From the NCBI RefSeq assembly GCF_963676855.1, contig NZ_OY781460.1:2395520-2459519 (forward strand): 64,000 bases of DNA. Direction: 5' to 3'. Shown here piece by piece: positions 51,377-63,027 of this stretch (position 1 is the stretch's first letter; each line of letters starts with the position of its first letter). This DNA is from an uncultured Anaeromusa sp. (lineage in GTDB: Bacteria > Bacillota > Negativicutes > Anaeromusales > Anaeromusaceae). The translations under genes and the position numbers were made by a program. The notes beneath the pieces are model-generated. The model was given only the letters and a program-made list of their open reading frames with translations, was not told the origin of the DNA and ran no database searches.

Positions 51377-53583
51377 ACAATTCCTCCCTTGCTTTGCTTG
51401 ACCCGATAGACGCTGTATACATCCTTAGCTCGACGCAATTTTGTCATAATGCTTTCCAACTGGCTTGTGTTGGTAATATCAAGTATAAAGGTCACCGTAG
51501 CCGTTTTGTCTTTATGCGCCCTAGCGTTTACCGAGCTGGCATTGGTCTTACTTTCAGAAAGAATAATCATCAATTCCGACAGAAGTCCTGGCCGATCAGC
51601 GCAGGTTACTTCTACCATGACCTTATAAGTCTGTCCTTGTCCAATGTCCCAACTGACGGAGATCATGCGCTCATATTCTTCGCGGTTGCTAAGAACGTTA
51701 TTGCATTCCGCATGATGTACTGTAATGCCTCGGCCTCTCGTAATATAACCGACAATCGCATCACCGGGAACTGGATTGCAGCAACGCGCCAGACGCACCA
51801 TATAGCCGCCCTCGCCGCCTACAAGAATCCCCTGACCCACTTTCGATTTTACTACTTTGGGCTTGATTTCGTTTAACAGCTCCGTAATATCTTGGGGAAC
51901 CGCTTTTTTTGTATCCCGTTTGTATATTTCTAACAGCTTGGTCAGTACAGCATGCGCCGTTAAGCCCCCGTAGCCAAGAGCGGAAAAAATATCGTCGTCG
52001 CCTCCGGTAAGGTTGAATTTTTTAGCCACTTCCTGCAAACGATCGCTTTTGACGATTTCCTTCCACTCGTAGCCAAATTTTTTAACTTCCTTTTCCAGCT
52101 GCTCTTTGCCTTTAATAATATTCTCTTCGCGTTTTTCTTTCTTGAACCAACTGCGTATCTTATTGCGTGTTTCCGAAGAACCAACAATATTAAGCCAATC
52201 CCGGCTGGGACCATTCCCTTGTTTAGCCGTGATAATTTCCACAATATCCCCATTAGTCAGCTTGTATTCTAAAGGAACCATCTTGCCGTTGACTCGAGCG
52301 CCTACGCAACGATGTCCTACATCAGTATGCACACGATAGGCAAAGTCAATAGGAACCGAGCCAGTAGGCAGATCTAGTACATCGCCTCGTGGCGTAAACA
52401 CAAACACTTCATCCGCGAAAACATCCATTTTTACAGTTTCTAGAAATTCTCTAGGATCCCGTAAATCCTGGTGCCACTCTAAAAGCTGCCGCACCCAAGA
52501 AAGCTTTTGATCAAACTCCTTGCCAGGGCCACGGCCGCCTTCTTTGTATCGCCAGTGGGCTGCCACGCCGTATTCAGAAATACGATGCATATCTTTTGTT
52601 CGAATTTGTATTTCCAGAGGCTGTCCTTCTGTGCCAATAATGGTAGTATGGAGCGATTGATACATGTTGGACTTGGGCATGGCAATATAGTCTTTAAAGC
52701 GTCCTGGCAACGGTTTCCAAAGGGTATGCACCACGCCTAGAGCGCCATAGCAATCTTTCACATTGTCCACAAGAATACGAATGGCCAGCAAATCATAAAT
52801 CTGGCTTAATTCTTTATTATCTTTTTGCATTTTACGGAAAATACTGTAGAAATGCTTAGGCCGTCCTTGAATTTCACCGGCGATATCGACAAGAGCCAAC
52901 CGCTCTTGCAGCATGGCGATCGCGTCATTAATCAACCGTTCGCGTTCGCGACGTTTCTGCTTGACGTTTTCTACTAAACTGTAATACTGCTCCGGCTCCA
53001 GGTAACGGAAAGCCAAATCTTCCAATTCCCATTTTACATTGGAAATACCTAAGCGGTGCGCCAAGGGAGCAAAAATCTCCAAGGTTTCCTGAGCAATTCG
53101 TTTTTGCTTGCTTTCACTCATATACTTAAGCGTACGCATATTGTGCAGACGATCCGCCAGTTTGATTAAAACTACCCGCAAGTCTTTCGCCATGGCTAAA
53201 AACATTTTGCGGTAATTTTCCAACTGCTGCTCTTCTTTGGATTTGTACTCAATTCGACTCAATTTGGTGACGCCGTCAACAAGCATCGCCACTTCCTTAC
53301 CATAACGCTTTTCCACGTCTTCTAAGGAAAACGTAGTATCCTCCACCACGTCATGAAGCAACGCAGCGATGATGGTTACAGCATCAATCTGCAGGTCCGC
53401 TAAAATATTGGCGACACCCAAAGGATGAATGATGTATTCTTCACCGGAAACCCGGGTTTGCCCGGCATGAGCTTTCTTGGCAAACTCATACGCCTCCAGC
53501 ACTTGCTCACTCACAGCATCTGGTTGGTATGTTTTGATTTTTTGAATAATATCTTCAATACAAAGCTCTGATCCGTTGAGCAT
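51373..53583 (-). CDS. relA: Bifunctional (p)ppGpp synthetase/hydrolase RelA/SpoT
   Basis: Long RSH enzyme of 736 aa. HD hydrolase domain (HD at 77-78 in [10 protein letters not shown]), synthetase domain ([19 protein letters not shown] near 290-310), TGS domain ([12 protein letters not shown]), a zinc/helical region and a C-terminal ACT domain. Both catalytic halves look intact, so it both makes and degrades the alarmone. The ATG at 53583 follows GAGGTG. The apt gene usual between recJ and relA in Bacillus is absent. Confidence 0.96.
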   Translation of the reverse strand: MLNGSELCIEDIIQKIKTYQPDAVSEQVLEAYEFAKKAHAGQTRVSGEEYIIHPLGVANILADLQIDAVTIIAALLHDVVEDTTFSLEDVEKRYGKEVAMLVDGVTKLSRIEYKSKEEQQLENYRKMFLAMAKDLRVVLIKLADRLHNMRTLKYMSESKQKRIAQETLEIFAPLAHRLGISNVKWELEDLAFRYLEPEQYYSLVENVKQKRRERERLINDAIAMLQERLALVDIAGEIQGRPKHFYSIFRKMQKDNKELSQIYDLLAIRILVDNVKDCYGALGVVHTLWKPLPGRFKDYIAMPKSNMYQSLHTTIIGTEGQPLEIQIRTKDMHRISEYGVAAHWRYKEGGRGPGKEFDQKLSWVRQLLEWHQDLRDPREFLETVKMDVFADEVFVFTPRGDVLDLPTGSVPIDFAYRVHTDVGHRCVGARVNGKMVPLEYKLTNGDIVEIITAKQGNGPSRDWLNIVGSSETRNKIRSWFKKEKREENIIKGKEQLEKEVKKFGYEWKEIVKSDRLQEVAKKFNLTGGDDDIFSALGYGGLTAHAVLTKLLEIYKRDTKKAVPQDITELLNEIKPKVVKSKVGQGILVGGEGGYMVRLARCCNPVPGDAIVGYITRGRGITVHHAECNNVLSNREEYERMISVSWDIGQGQTYKVMVEVTCADRPGLLSELMIILSESKTNASSVNARAHKDKTATVTFILDITNTSQLESIMTKLRRAKDVYSVYRVKQSKGGIV

Positions 53584-53595
53584 GTGTGCACCTCG

Positions 53596-55683
53596 TCAAA
53601 TCCATGTTTGTGACAACCCTTGTATTTCCACGCGCTGCAGCCAAATATCCAGCACTTCCTGACGCAGCAAGCAACCTTGTTCATACCCTTGGGTACCGCT
53701 AATGTCCAGACGTTGCGCAGGCGGCGGCAATAAGGCTATTGGGGCGGCCTCTCCGGCATAAGCAATCAGAGAGACTTCCGAAAAAACGTTCAAAGCCTGC
53801 GCCAAAGCCGACGAAGCCACCGACAAACGACATTTTTGTTGCAGTTGGCGCCGCAACTGTTCCGGCGTCAGTCCTTCTTGACCAGTGGCAAGCTGTAAAC
53901 AATGCCGCATGGCCGCATAGAGTTGACGCAGCCCAGCCATATCCGGCGCTAGATAATCCAAGATCTTTGTTTGGTTTTCTTCCTGCCTGGAGGGAGCAAA
54001 ATCTTCGGCTACAAGCTGAACCTGCAGCTCGTCTCGCCAAACATTGCCCTCGGGAGTTGCAACTACGTCTAACAAGGTATCTTGAGGCAAATAACACGCT
54101 TTTTCTCCCTGACGCCAAGCCAAAACCGGACAAATAACATCATTTTGCTGAACCGTCAGTTTTAAGTGTTCTTTTTCTTTTCCCAAACGCCGGGCTTCGC
54201 CTTGCAAGTGAAGGTTTTGCAGCAGCAGCCGGGGACGCGGATTACCGATCCCATAAGGCTCTAAGAGCGCCAGCTTCTCTAACAAGGCTTCATTCACCAT
54301 GTCTAAAGAAACAAGAGCATCCACAGACACCTTTGGTACATAATCCGCTTTTTGCAGCATCTGCTCCGCTTGTCGATTCATGGCTTCTTGCAAGGCAGCC
54401 ACATTTTCAGCTAGCATGGTCAAGCCTGCCGCTTGCTTGTGACCGCCAAAGCGTTCCAGCAAGTGACTGCACCCCTGCAAGGCCTGATGCATATCAAATC
54501 CGGGAATACTGCGGCAAGAGCCTTTAGCCCAGCCATCTTCGCTCAGGCTGAGCACAATGGTAGGGCGATAGTAGCGCTCCACCAGTCTAGAAGCAACAAT
54601 GCCAATGACACCAGGATGCCAATTTTCTCCTGCTACAATGAGTACATTCTGCAAAGTCAGCGAACGATTTTCACATTGTAAAACAGCGGCTTCCACGATG
54701 CTTCGCTCCGTCTCTTGGCGCAGTTTGTTCTCCTCGTCCAGCTCCTGAGCCAATATGTCCGCTTCTTCCGGTTTTGACGTCAATAATAACTGCAGACTAC
54801 TTTGAGCCAACGACATTCTGCCGGCGGCATTCAGACGCGGCGCCAGCGAAAAAGCAACATTTCCAGCGGAAACAGGCGTTTTAACATTGCTGACCTTCAG
54901 CAACGCTTCCAAACCGCAGCATTCCGGCTTTGTAAGTCGCTTCAAGCCTTCACGCACTAAAAGACGCGTCTCTCCCTGAAGGGGAACCATATCCGCCACC
55001 GAGCCGACTGCAGCCAATTCATAGCAGTAGCCTGGAAGCATTGCCGTTGACTGCAATTTTTCCCATAAAGCTTGCGCCAGCTTGAACGCCACTCCTACGC
55101 CGGCCAAGCTTTTATCCGGATAGGAACAGTCTTTTCGTTTCGGATTTAAAACCGCTACAACTTCCGGCAAGGTGCTTCCTGGTTCATGATGATCGGTTAT
55201 GATTAAATCGGGGATGCCTGTCGCCGCCGCTTCTTGTATGGCGGAAATCCCGCAATCCACCGTAATGACTAACGCACAACCATCTTGGCGCAGTTTGCGC
55301 AACGCTTCCAAATGAACGCCGTAGCCTTCTTCCTGGCGATCCGGAATATACGTCTTCGCTAAAGCTCCCAATTGACGAAGTACTCTTGTCAAAAGAGTCG
55401 TCGCCGTTACCCCGTCCACATCATAGTCGCCATAAACGACAATAGATTCTCCCTTGGCAATCGCCTGCAGAGTCCGAGCCACTGCGCGATCCATATCCTT
55501 CATTTGCAAAGGATCAAGACAGGATTTTACAGTGCCAAATAAAAAATCCCGAGCCGCCTCGGCCGTATTTATACCGCGTAACACCAATAATCTCGCCAGA
55601 AGCACATCCAGCCCTAAAGCGTCTGCGAGCATTTCAACTTGTTTTCGTTCGGCAGAAGCAATCTGCCAGTATTTTTTCAACAT
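53596..55683 (-). CDS. recJ: Single-stranded-DNA-specific exonuclease RecJ
   Basis: DHH-family 5'-3' exonuclease of 695 aa. Motif I YGDYDVDG (D86, D88, D90), TVDCGIS, DHH (164-166) and the DHHA1 portion with GSCRSIPGFDMHQAL and FGGHKQAAGL are all intact. The C-terminal part (about 550-695) is an extension of the kind seen in Firmicutes RecJ. It begins the recJ-relA-dtd block; the promoter is not obvious, but an inverted repeat lies upstream. Confidence 0.95.
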   Translation of the reverse strand: MLKKYWQIASAERKQVEMLADALGLDVLLARLLVLRGINTAEAARDFLFGTVKSCLDPLQMKDMDRAVARTLQAIAKGESIVVYGDYDVDGVTATTLLTRVLRQLGALAKTYIPDRQEEGYGVHLEALRKLRQDGCALVITVDCGISAIQEAAATGIPDLIITDHHEPGSTLPEVVAVLNPKRKDCSYPDKSLAGVGVAFKLAQALWEKLQSTAMLPGYCYELAAVGSVADMVPLQGETRLLVREGLKRLTKPECCGLEALLKVSNVKTPVSAGNVAFSLAPRLNAAGRMSLAQSSLQLLLTSKPEEADILAQELDEENKLRQETERSIVEAAVLQCENRSLTLQNVLIVAGENWHPGVIGIVASRLVERYYRPTIVLSLSEDGWAKGSCRSIPGFDMHQALQGCSHLLERFGGHKQAAGLTMLAENVAALQEAMNRQAEQMLQKADYVPKVSVDALVSLDMVNEALLEKLALLEPYGIGNPRPRLLLQNLHLQGEARRLGKEKEHLKLTVQQNDVICPVLAWRQGEKACYLPQDTLLDVVATPEGNVWRDELQVQLVAEDFAPSRQEENQTKILDYLAPDMAGLRQLYAAMRHCLQLATGQEGLTPEQLRRQLQQKCRLSVASSALAQALNVFSEVSLIAYAGEAAPIALLPPPAQRLDISGTQGYEQGCLLRQEVLDIWLQRVEIQGLSQTWI

Positions 55684-55737
55684 CCATCACCTGATTAAAG
55701 AAAATACAGCAACCACTTTAGTGCTGATTGATACTAC

Positions 55738-55760
55738 TATTCTCTCTTGAGTTGAGAATA
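55738..55760. repeat. Inverted repeat upstream of recJ
   Basis: TATTCTC (55738-55744) and GAGAATA (55754-55760), 9 nt apart, in the 114-nt stretch between the recJ start and the secF terminator. It may be an operator or a leader hairpin. No good promoter was found around it. Confidence 0.4.
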
Positions 55761-55797
55761 CCTTTCTCCAAATGAGAAAAAGAAGGGGATTACATGA

Positions 55798-55836
55798 AAA
55801 AAGGGCTGCACACCAAGTTCGTTGGTATGCAGTCCT
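55798..55836 (-). terminator. Intrinsic terminator after secF
   Basis: A long stem, GGACTGCATACCAA against TTGGTGTGCAGCC (about 55822-55835 with 55804-55816), loop CGAAC, then UUUUUU. It closes the ruvB-to-secF string. Confidence 0.9.
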
Positions 55837-55850
55837 AGTGCGTCTAGCTA

Positions 55851-56762
55851 TTAGGAAGCTTTCGCAGCCTTGCGCTTGTTTCCTTCATGGTCTTTAAAGG
55901 TAACCCATAGCGGGCTGGCAAAAAAGATGGAAGAATACGCACCGCTGGCAAAGCCGATCAACATGGCCAAGGAGAAGTTCTTGGTCGTGTCGCCGCCAAA
56001 AAGATACAGAGCCAAGGTAACAAACAGCACCGTCAAAACCGTGTAAATGGAACGAGTCATCGTCTGCCAAATGCTGCGATTTACCAACTCGTGAATATTT
56101 TCAGCCTTACGATGGTTTTTCAAATTCTCCCGAATGCGGTCAAAAATAACAATGGTGTCGTTAATGGAAAAACCGACAATGGTCAGCAATGCCGCCACAA
56201 AGGCGCTGTCAATTTCAATCTGAAAGATTGAAAAGATGCCTAGCACGACCAACACGTCATGCACTAAGGCTAAAATGCCTGAAATGGCGAATTTGAATTC
56301 AAAGCGGTAGGTAATATAAGCAATAATAGTCGCCCACGATAAAAGCAAGGCGATAACTGCATTCTTTGCCAGTTCCGCACCAATCGTCGGCCCCACTTTT
56401 TCTACGCGCATGAGATCATAATGCCCTAACTTATCAGTCATATCCGCCATAATGTCACGACGCTGCACTTCGGTCAGCACGCCGGTACGTATAAACACAT
56501 TCGGCGCCGCATCCACTTGCTCATTCGCTACAAGTTGAATGGTACTGCCCTCCATATGCACGTCTTTCATGACATCCCGAACTTCGGCGACTGTGACGGG
56601 ACGAGCGAATTTCAAGTCCAACAACGTACCGCCGGTAAAATCAATCCCCAGGTTAAACCCCTGCACCGCAATGGAAACCAGACCGGGAACCGTAATTAAA
56701 ATTGATAAGGCAAACCAAAAATAGCGCTTGCCGATAATATCGAACTTCATTTTCTTCGTCAC
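55851..56762 (-). CDS. secF: Protein translocase subunit SecF
   Basis: RND-type membrane protein of 303 aa with six membrane segments: one near 11-31 and five in the C-terminal half. GIDFTGGTLLDL after the first helix, GPTIGAEL and FSINDTIVIFDRIREN are SecF hallmarks. With SecD it uses proton motive force to assist Sec export. It follows secD by 3 nt. Confidence 0.95.
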   Translation of the reverse strand: MTKKMKFDIIGKRYFWFALSILITVPGLVSIAVQGFNLGIDFTGGTLLDLKFARPVTVAEVRDVMKDVHMEGSTIQLVANEQVDAAPNVFIRTGVLTEVQRRDIMADMTDKLGHYDLMRVEKVGPTIGAELAKNAVIALLLSWATIIAYITYRFEFKFAISGILALVHDVLVVLGIFSIFQIEIDSAFVAALLTIVGFSINDTIVIFDRIRENLKNHRKAENIHELVNRSIWQTMTRSIYTVLTVLFVTLALYLFGGDTTKNFSLAMLIGFASGAYSSIFFASPLWVTFKDHEGNKRKAAKAS

Positions 56763-56765
56763 CTC

Positions 56766-57971
56766 CTATGCGCCAAACATTTTGTGATTTTGAAAGGGCT
56801 TGCTCTTAAAGAGCAGCTTCAGCATGTAATGAGCCACCACTGTTGCTGTAAACAAGCTGAGGATGATACCTAAGCCAAGCGTAATGGCAAAGCCTTTCAA
56901 AAGCCCTGTACCAGTAAAGAACAAGATAACCGAAACAATCAGCGTCGTCATATGTGAATCCAAGATGGTCATAAAGGCTCGGCTATAGCCTGCATCCATC
57001 GCGGCGCGCAGTGACTTACCGCTGCGGTATTCTTCCTTGAAACGCTCGAAGATCAACACGTTCGCATCAACTGCCATGCCGACCGACAAGATGATGCCGG
57101 CAATGCCAGGCAGCGTCAAGGTTGCGTTCAAAAGTTTGAGCGCCAAGAGCAGCATGAGTACATACAGGACCAGGGCCACATTGGCCACCATGCCTGGAAT
57201 TCGATAGAAAAGACCCATAAAGAGTACAACGGCGCCTACGCCAACGGTAAAGGCGAACTGACTCTTTTGCTTGGAATCTTCACCCAAAGTCGGACCGACT
57301 GTTCTGGTTTCCAGCACTTCTACCTTGACAGGCAGAGAACCGGAACGCAGTAAAATGGCCAACTGCTGGGCTTCTTCAATGCTGCGTTGGCCGGTAATAA
57401 CAGCTTTGCCATTAGGAATAACTTCTTCTACTACCGGACTGGTCAACACTTGTTTATCCAAAAGAATGCTAATTTTTTTACCAATATTTTTTCGCGTCAA
57501 ATCAGCAAATTTTTTACCGCCCTCGTCGGAAAACTCCAAACCGACCAAATTCCGTTTTCCTTGGTCAATTTGCGCTTTGGCGTCTTTAAGATCCATACCG
57601 CTTAACACGGTTTGACCAGCTTCATCTTGAAACTCCAGTAACGCTGTTTTTCCCAACATTTCGATTGCTTTTTCAGGATCTTTAACGCCTGGAAGTTCAA
57701 CGATAATACGTCGTTCTCCCTGGCGTTGAATAATGGGTTCCGTAAGGCCCAGTTCATTAACGCGGCGTTCGATAATTTTTACTACCCTCTGGACGGAATC
57801 ATCGTCCACCTTGGCTTCCGGCGTATCCACGGCCTCCATGACCACATGGGTGCCGCCTTGCAAATCAAGGCCTTGCTTGATGGACAACGCTAAAGGAAGC
57901 GTATATACTCCAGCCACCAGCACTATCGCTGCAATGATGGCCAAAAACTTGCCAAAATAAGACCATCTCAC
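56766..57971 (-). CDS. secD: Protein translocase subunit SecD
   Basis: SecD of 401 aa: first helix near 5-24, then periplasmic or external P1 domain with LDLQGGTHVVMEA and ELPGVKDPEKA, and five helices with VGMAVDANVLIFERFKEEYR. The external loop is of the short Firmicutes kind. The start is GTG at 57971 with AAGGAGG upstream; the frame open to 57995 would overlap the cyclo-ligase. Confidence 0.95.
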   Translation of the reverse strand: MRWSYFGKFLAIIAAIVLVAGVYTLPLALSIKQGLDLQGGTHVVMEAVDTPEAKVDDDSVQRVVKIIERRVNELGLTEPIIQRQGERRIIVELPGVKDPEKAIEMLGKTALLEFQDEAGQTVLSGMDLKDAKAQIDQGKRNLVGLEFSDEGGKKFADLTRKNIGKKISILLDKQVLTSPVVEEVIPNGKAVITGQRSIEEAQQLAILLRSGSLPVKVEVLETRTVGPTLGEDSKQKSQFAFTVGVGAVVLFMGLFYRIPGMVANVALVLYVLMLLLALKLLNATLTLPGIAGIILSVGMAVDANVLIFERFKEEYRSGKSLRAAMDAGYSRAFMTILDSHMTTLIVSVILFFTGTGLLKGFAITLGLGIILSLFTATVVAHYMLKLLFKSKPFQNHKMFGA

Positions 57972-57987
57972 TAGTTCTTCCTCCTTG

Positions 57988-58584
57988 TTACACAAATTTA
58001 TTTGCCATACGACATTTTTCTTCTGTCATTATGTAATGCACAGGTATATCGTGCTTCTCTCTGGGCAATGGTTCTAACGAAAGGCAGCATTCCCAGCAGA
58101 CGCCCAAACGGATTGCTTGCGAACGCAGTAGATAGCGGTCATAATATCCCCCGCCGAATCCCAAACGATAACCACTAACATCAAATGCCAAGGCTGGGAT
58201 TAAAATCAAATTCAGCTCTTCTGGTGCAAGAACCCACGTATTCTGCGGCTGCCATATGCCATGTTCCCCTTGCTGTAGGCATGCTTCGCCTGTATAGGCA
58301 GCAGCTTCCATCAAACCAGGCCGTTTCGTATCTAGCAAAGGCAAATAAGATTCTTTTCCTTGCTTTTGCGCTTCTTGTAACAATGCCCGCACATCCGCCT
58401 CCCCCGTAAGAGGCCAGTAAAACAATATTTTTTCCGCCTGAGACCAGGACGCACAGCTTAAAATCTGTTGGCAAAGCATCGCACTACGCTCGTGTTTTGC
58501 CGATGTGCTTAGAGAATGGCGCAAGGCGGCGAAATGACGTCTCGCCGCCTGCTTTACCTCAACTGTGTTAAAGTTTTTCGCCAT
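57988..58584 (-). CDS. 5-formyltetrahydrofolate cyclo-ligase
   Basis: 5-FCL of 198 aa, which returns 5-formyl-THF to 5,10-methenyl-THF. The C-terminal motif GYRLGFGGGYYDRYL (the phosphate/ATP loop) is diagnostic, and the N-terminal RRHFAALRHSL and the middle LPLLD fit. The ATG at 58584 lies 17 nt inside yajC and has no good Shine-Dalgarno, so translation is probably coupled to yajC. Placement between yajC and secD is unusual compared with the usual yajC-secDF. Confidence 0.9.
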   Translation of the reverse strand: MAKNFNTVEVKQAARRHFAALRHSLSTSAKHERSAMLCQQILSCASWSQAEKILFYWPLTGEADVRALLQEAQKQGKESYLPLLDTKRPGLMEAAAYTGEACLQQGEHGIWQPQNTWVLAPEELNLILIPALAFDVSGYRLGFGGGYYDRYLLRSQAIRLGVCWECCLSLEPLPREKHDIPVHYIMTEEKCRMANKFV

Positions 58585-58867
58585 TGTCGGTGCTGCCGTT
58601 AGGCTTGCTGGCGATGGAGGTACGTGCGAAATCGATCTCTACCTTTTCCGCTACCTTCAACGTCACTTTGTCCTTAGTGATGGCAGTAATGGTTCCATGA
58701 GCGCCACCGATCGTAACGACTCTGTCACCTTTTTTCAGGTTGTCTAGCATTTCGTGACGGGTCTTTTCCTGTTTCTTCTGGGGCCGGTACAACATGAAGT
58801 AGAAAACCAGACCCACTAAAATAATCGGTGCATAGCTAAAGAGCATCTGCAGAGTTTCTTCTGACAA
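58568..58867 (-). CDS. yajC: Preprotein translocase subunit YajC
   Basis: 99-aa protein with one N-terminal membrane helix (about 7-25) then YRPQKKQEKTRHEMLDNLKKGDRVVTIGG, the YajC signature. It is part of the SecDF-YajC complex. The start is TTG at 58867 with GAGGTG upstream. Confidence 0.95.
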   Translation of the reverse strand: MSEETLQMLFSYAPIILVGLVFYFMLYRPQKKQEKTRHEMLDNLKKGDRVVTIGGAHGTITAITKDKVTLKVAEKVEIDFARTSIASKPNGSTDNGEKL

Positions 58868-58929
58868 GTATGTTCACCTCGCTTTCAGAACTACCTATTC
58901 CCTATTCAACACAAACTAAAAAAATCCTT

Positions 58930-60063
<1,134 letters not shown>

Positions 60064-61083
60064 TTACAAAATAAACATAGCATCGCCAAAACTGAAAAAG
60101 CGATAACGCTGCTCTACAGCTTCCTTATAGGCCGCCAGTACGCGCTCTCGCCCAACTAACGCGCTTACCAGCATCAGCAAGGTTGATTTGGGTAAATGAA
60201 AATTAGTAATAAGACCGTCTATGATTTTATACTCATAGCCCGGATAAATGAAGATGTTCGTAAAGCCGCTGCAAGGTTGCATCTGACCGCTTTGACCAGC
60301 TGTTTCCAGAGTGCGTACCGCCGTCGTACCTACGGCAATCACACGCCCTCCTTGACGGCGCGTTTCGTTAATTAAAGCAGCGGTTTCTGCAGAAATAGCA
60401 TACTGCTCACTATGCATGACATGGTCTTGGATAGATTCTACAGCTACAGGCCGAAACGTACCCAAGCCAACATGAAGCGTCACATAAGCCGTCTGAATTC
60501 CCTGCTCGCGCAACTGGGTCAACAACTCCGGTGTAAAGTGAAGTCCTGCTGTAGGAGCTGCTGCCGAACCATTTTCTCTGGCGTAGACGGTTTGGTATCG
60601 CTCCGGATCAGACAGTTGTTCATGAATGTAGGGAGGCAAGGGAACTTCTCCCAAACGTTGTAATATCTCTTCAAAAACGCCTTGACAACGAAAACGCACG
60701 ATGCGTCCGCCAAACTCGGTCGTGTCTTCAATCACAGCAGATAATTCTTCAGAAAATACGACTTCCGTTCCTGGACGCAGCTTGCGTCCAGGGCGCACCA
60801 GCGTTTCCCAGCGATCCAACTCCAACCGTTTCAGTAAAAACACTTCTACTTTCGCACCTGTATCTTTTTTATGCCCGTGCAGACGGGCCGGGATGACACG
60901 GGTATCATTAAAAACGAGCAGATCGCCCTTGCGGAGTAATGATGGGAGTTCAAAGAAATGCCGATGCAAGCAGGCTCCCTGCTGACGCGGCAAAACCATT
61001 AAACGAGACGCATCGCGCTGTGCCAACGGCGTCTGAGCAATTAATTCCTCAGGCAAGTGATAATCAAAATCTTGAACATTCAT
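60064..61083 (-). CDS. queA: S-adenosylmethionine:tRNA ribosyltransferase-isomerase QueA
   Basis: QueA of 339 aa, which transfers ribosyl from SAM to preQ1 in tRNA, giving epoxyqueuosine. [15 protein letters not shown] opens the protein; [24 protein letters not shown] and the C-terminal [14 protein letters not shown] are family hallmarks. The ATG at 61083 has AAAAGGGGA upstream. It lies between the SpoIID-like gene and tgt. Confidence 0.97.
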   Translation of the reverse strand: MNVQDFDYHLPEELIAQTPLAQRDASRLMVLPRQQGACLHRHFFELPSLLRKGDLLVFNDTRVIPARLHGHKKDTGAKVEVFLLKRLELDRWETLVRPGRKLRPGTEVVFSEELSAVIEDTTEFGGRIVRFRCQGVFEEILQRLGEVPLPPYIHEQLSDPERYQTVYARENGSAAAPTAGLHFTPELLTQLREQGIQTAYVTLHVGLGTFRPVAVESIQDHVMHSEQYAISAETAALINETRRQGGRVIAVGTTAVRTLETAGQSGQMQPCSGFTNIFIYPGYEYKIIDGLITNFHLPKSTLLMLVSALVGRERVLAAYKEAVEQRYRFFSFGDAMFIL

Positions 61084-61103
61084 GGTTTGTTCCCCTTTTA
61101 GTG

Positions 61104-62417
61104 TCAATACGCTTTTTTCAGCGTAATTCCCTGGTAGTAGTACTGGAGAATTTGTTTATAGTCATATTTGTTTTTTTCCGCCAGCAAGCGAGCACCCCAT
61201 TGAGACATGCCAACGCCATGCCCGCGGCCGTGGCCGCTAAAAATGACCACATCTTCTGCGGGACGAATAATTCGATGAATTCTAGCAGGATCATTCCAAC
61301 GTCCTGACTCGGCCGGTTCTTTAATGGATACCGGCATCTTCTTTTCTACCGTAGTCCCATAGGAGGTTTCCACCGATACGTCCAATTCCGAAGGCACTGC
61401 ACGTACGACTCGAATATCAAATAAAGCGCTAGGCAATTCTAGCAAAGAGCGCATTTGTACACCGCTGAGACTAAGGCCGCGTTTGTCTCCCGTCACTTGC
61501 ACCTGACGCACTCGGCCAGACTCTGTCCGATCAACCCCTGGTTGCGATAAAGGAGACAGCTCTAATGATTTCAACACACCTACGCCTTTGCCTTTCTGGG
61601 TTAGTAAGGTTTCCAGCGCTCGCGCATTGAAGCGTTTTTCCCAGGAACTTCCGGGCGCCTGGGCGTCAACATCTGCAACCCCTCGCAAATACGGCAACGC
61701 ATTACCCCAGACATTTTCACTGCTTTCCGTATGACCGCCACTGGAAGCATGAAAATAGGCATGAATAGGCTGTCCTTCATAATACGCTGCAAGTCCTTTG
61801 GTGGCGGCAACCGCCTGAATCATATCCGGCGATTCAGCATCAGCGCCCCCATAAACTTGGCAATGCACGGTAGCGCAAACATCATACCCGTCCTGACGAT
61901 GCCTATCTCCAGACAGCATTAGATTCAGAGCATAGCTGCGAGCAGCTACTGCCTGGGCTTTAGCTGCTTCCGCCGGCCAACCGGTCGAAATTTCTTTACC
62001 CAAAATGCCGTAAAGATATTCCTCCATCGGAACTTCATTGATTACCGTTAAGCCGTTTTTCCCTGTTGTTTCGCGCAAAACAATATCGCCTCGATATTTC
62101 TTGCGATTAACTTCCCAGCGGACAGATTCCGTATCGCTGCGCAAGTACAAGGTTTGTCCACGCAGCATCTTGCCGTTTACGGTCATACCGTTTGACTGCC
62201 AAGCAATTACAATTTGCTCGCCAGCCTTAAAACTAGCCCACTTTGGCTGTTCTTGCTCTGTTTCCACTGTATAAGCTACGGAAGCGCCGACAACAACGCT
62301 TTGCTGACCGTTCCACAATCCCACCCGAACCAGCGGCTGCGGTGCTGCCTGTATAGCCGTCGTCATGAATAACAATATAAAGCAAGTCAAAAAAAGAAGA
62401 AATGAAGATTTTTTCAT
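61104..62417 (-). CDS. SpoIID/LytB domain protein, exported
   Basis: Protein of 437 aa with a signal peptide (about 1-24, cleavage after TAIQA) and the SpoIID/LytB domain (about 120-330): [27 protein letters not shown] and [17 protein letters not shown]. The end, [15 protein letters not shown], is the usual glycine/histidine box. SpoIID is a lytic transglycosylase of forespore engulfment; LytB-type relatives act in vegetative envelopes. The partners SpoIIM and SpoIIP are not seen here. It overlaps no gene and lies between queH and queA. Confidence 0.9.
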   Translation of the reverse strand: MKKSSFLLFLTCFILLFMTTAIQAAPQPLVRVGLWNGQQSVVVGASVAYTVETEQEQPKWASFKAGEQIVIAWQSNGMTVNGKMLRGQTLYLRSDTESVRWEVNRKKYRGDIVLRETTGKNGLTVINEVPMEEYLYGILGKEISTGWPAEAAKAQAVAARSYALNLMLSGDRHRQDGYDVCATVHCQVYGGADAESPDMIQAVAATKGLAAYYEGQPIHAYFHASSGGHTESSENVWGNALPYLRGVADVDAQAPGSSWEKRFNARALETLLTQKGKGVGVLKSLELSPLSQPGVDRTESGRVRQVQVTGDKRGLSLSGVQMRSLLELPSALFDIRVVRAVPSELDVSVETSYGTTVEKKMPVSIKEPAESGRWNDPARIHRIIRPAEDVVIFSGHGRGHGVGMSQWGARLLAEKNKYDYKQILQYYYQGITLKKAY

Positions 62418-62464
62418 AGTTACTCCTTGTCGCCTCTGGAAGTTGCAACTTGTAAAAAACTCTT

Positions 62465-63013
62465 TTATTCGTTTTTAGGTTTTTTTTCGTAGCGATCCCG
62501 CTCGCTTAACACACAACCGCAATATGGCTGGCGGTACATTTCCCGTTCACGGCTGATGCGTACGCCTTCCTGCCAGCCGCTACGAAAATCGCGGCGTAAG
62601 AAAGGAATGCCATATTCTTTAGCCGCCAGTTCTGCAGCAGCGACAATTGTATCCTGATTTTGATAAGGACTAACTAACAGTGTCGTCGTAAATGCATCAA
62701 AGCCATGTTTTTTTGCTTCCTTCGCGGTTTCAAACAACCGCATTTCATAGCAAAAGCTACAGCGGTTTGCCCCCCGCTGTAAAGCACCAGTCAGAAATTC
62801 TTCCAACAAGTAGCGTGTGTCTGTCAATAGCTCCAATTTTTCCTCTTGAGCCCAGGAGCGCAGCGTATCCAAGCGACGCTGAAATTCCTTATACGGATGA
62901 ATATTAGGATTAAAAAAATGACCAGTTATCGAGGTAATGCCTTCATCCGCTCGCAAAGCTTGCAAAGGATAGATAGCGCAAGGCCCACAACAAATATGAA
63001 GTAATACATTCAT
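62465..63013 (-). CDS. queH: Epoxyqueuosine reductase QueH
   Basis: DUF208-family reductase of 182 aa, the B12-independent replacement of QueG. Cysteine pairs are C8-C9 with C12 (HICCGPC), C85 and C88 (RCSFCYEMR), and C165 and C167 near the end (YCGCVLSERDRY); they bind the 4Fe-4S cluster and a second metal. It reduces epoxyqueuosine to queuosine in tRNA. It lies 14 nt after ruvB. Confidence 0.95.
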   Translation of the reverse strand: MNVLLHICCGPCAIYPLQALRADEGITSITGHFFNPNIHPYKEFQRRLDTLRSWAQEEKLELLTDTRYLLEEFLTGALQRGANRCSFCYEMRLFETAKEAKKHGFDAFTTTLLVSPYQNQDTIVAAAELAAKEYGIPFLRRDFRSGWQEGVRISREREMYRQPYCGCVLSERDRYEKKPKNE

Positions 63014-63027
63014 GTCCGAAAGCCTCC

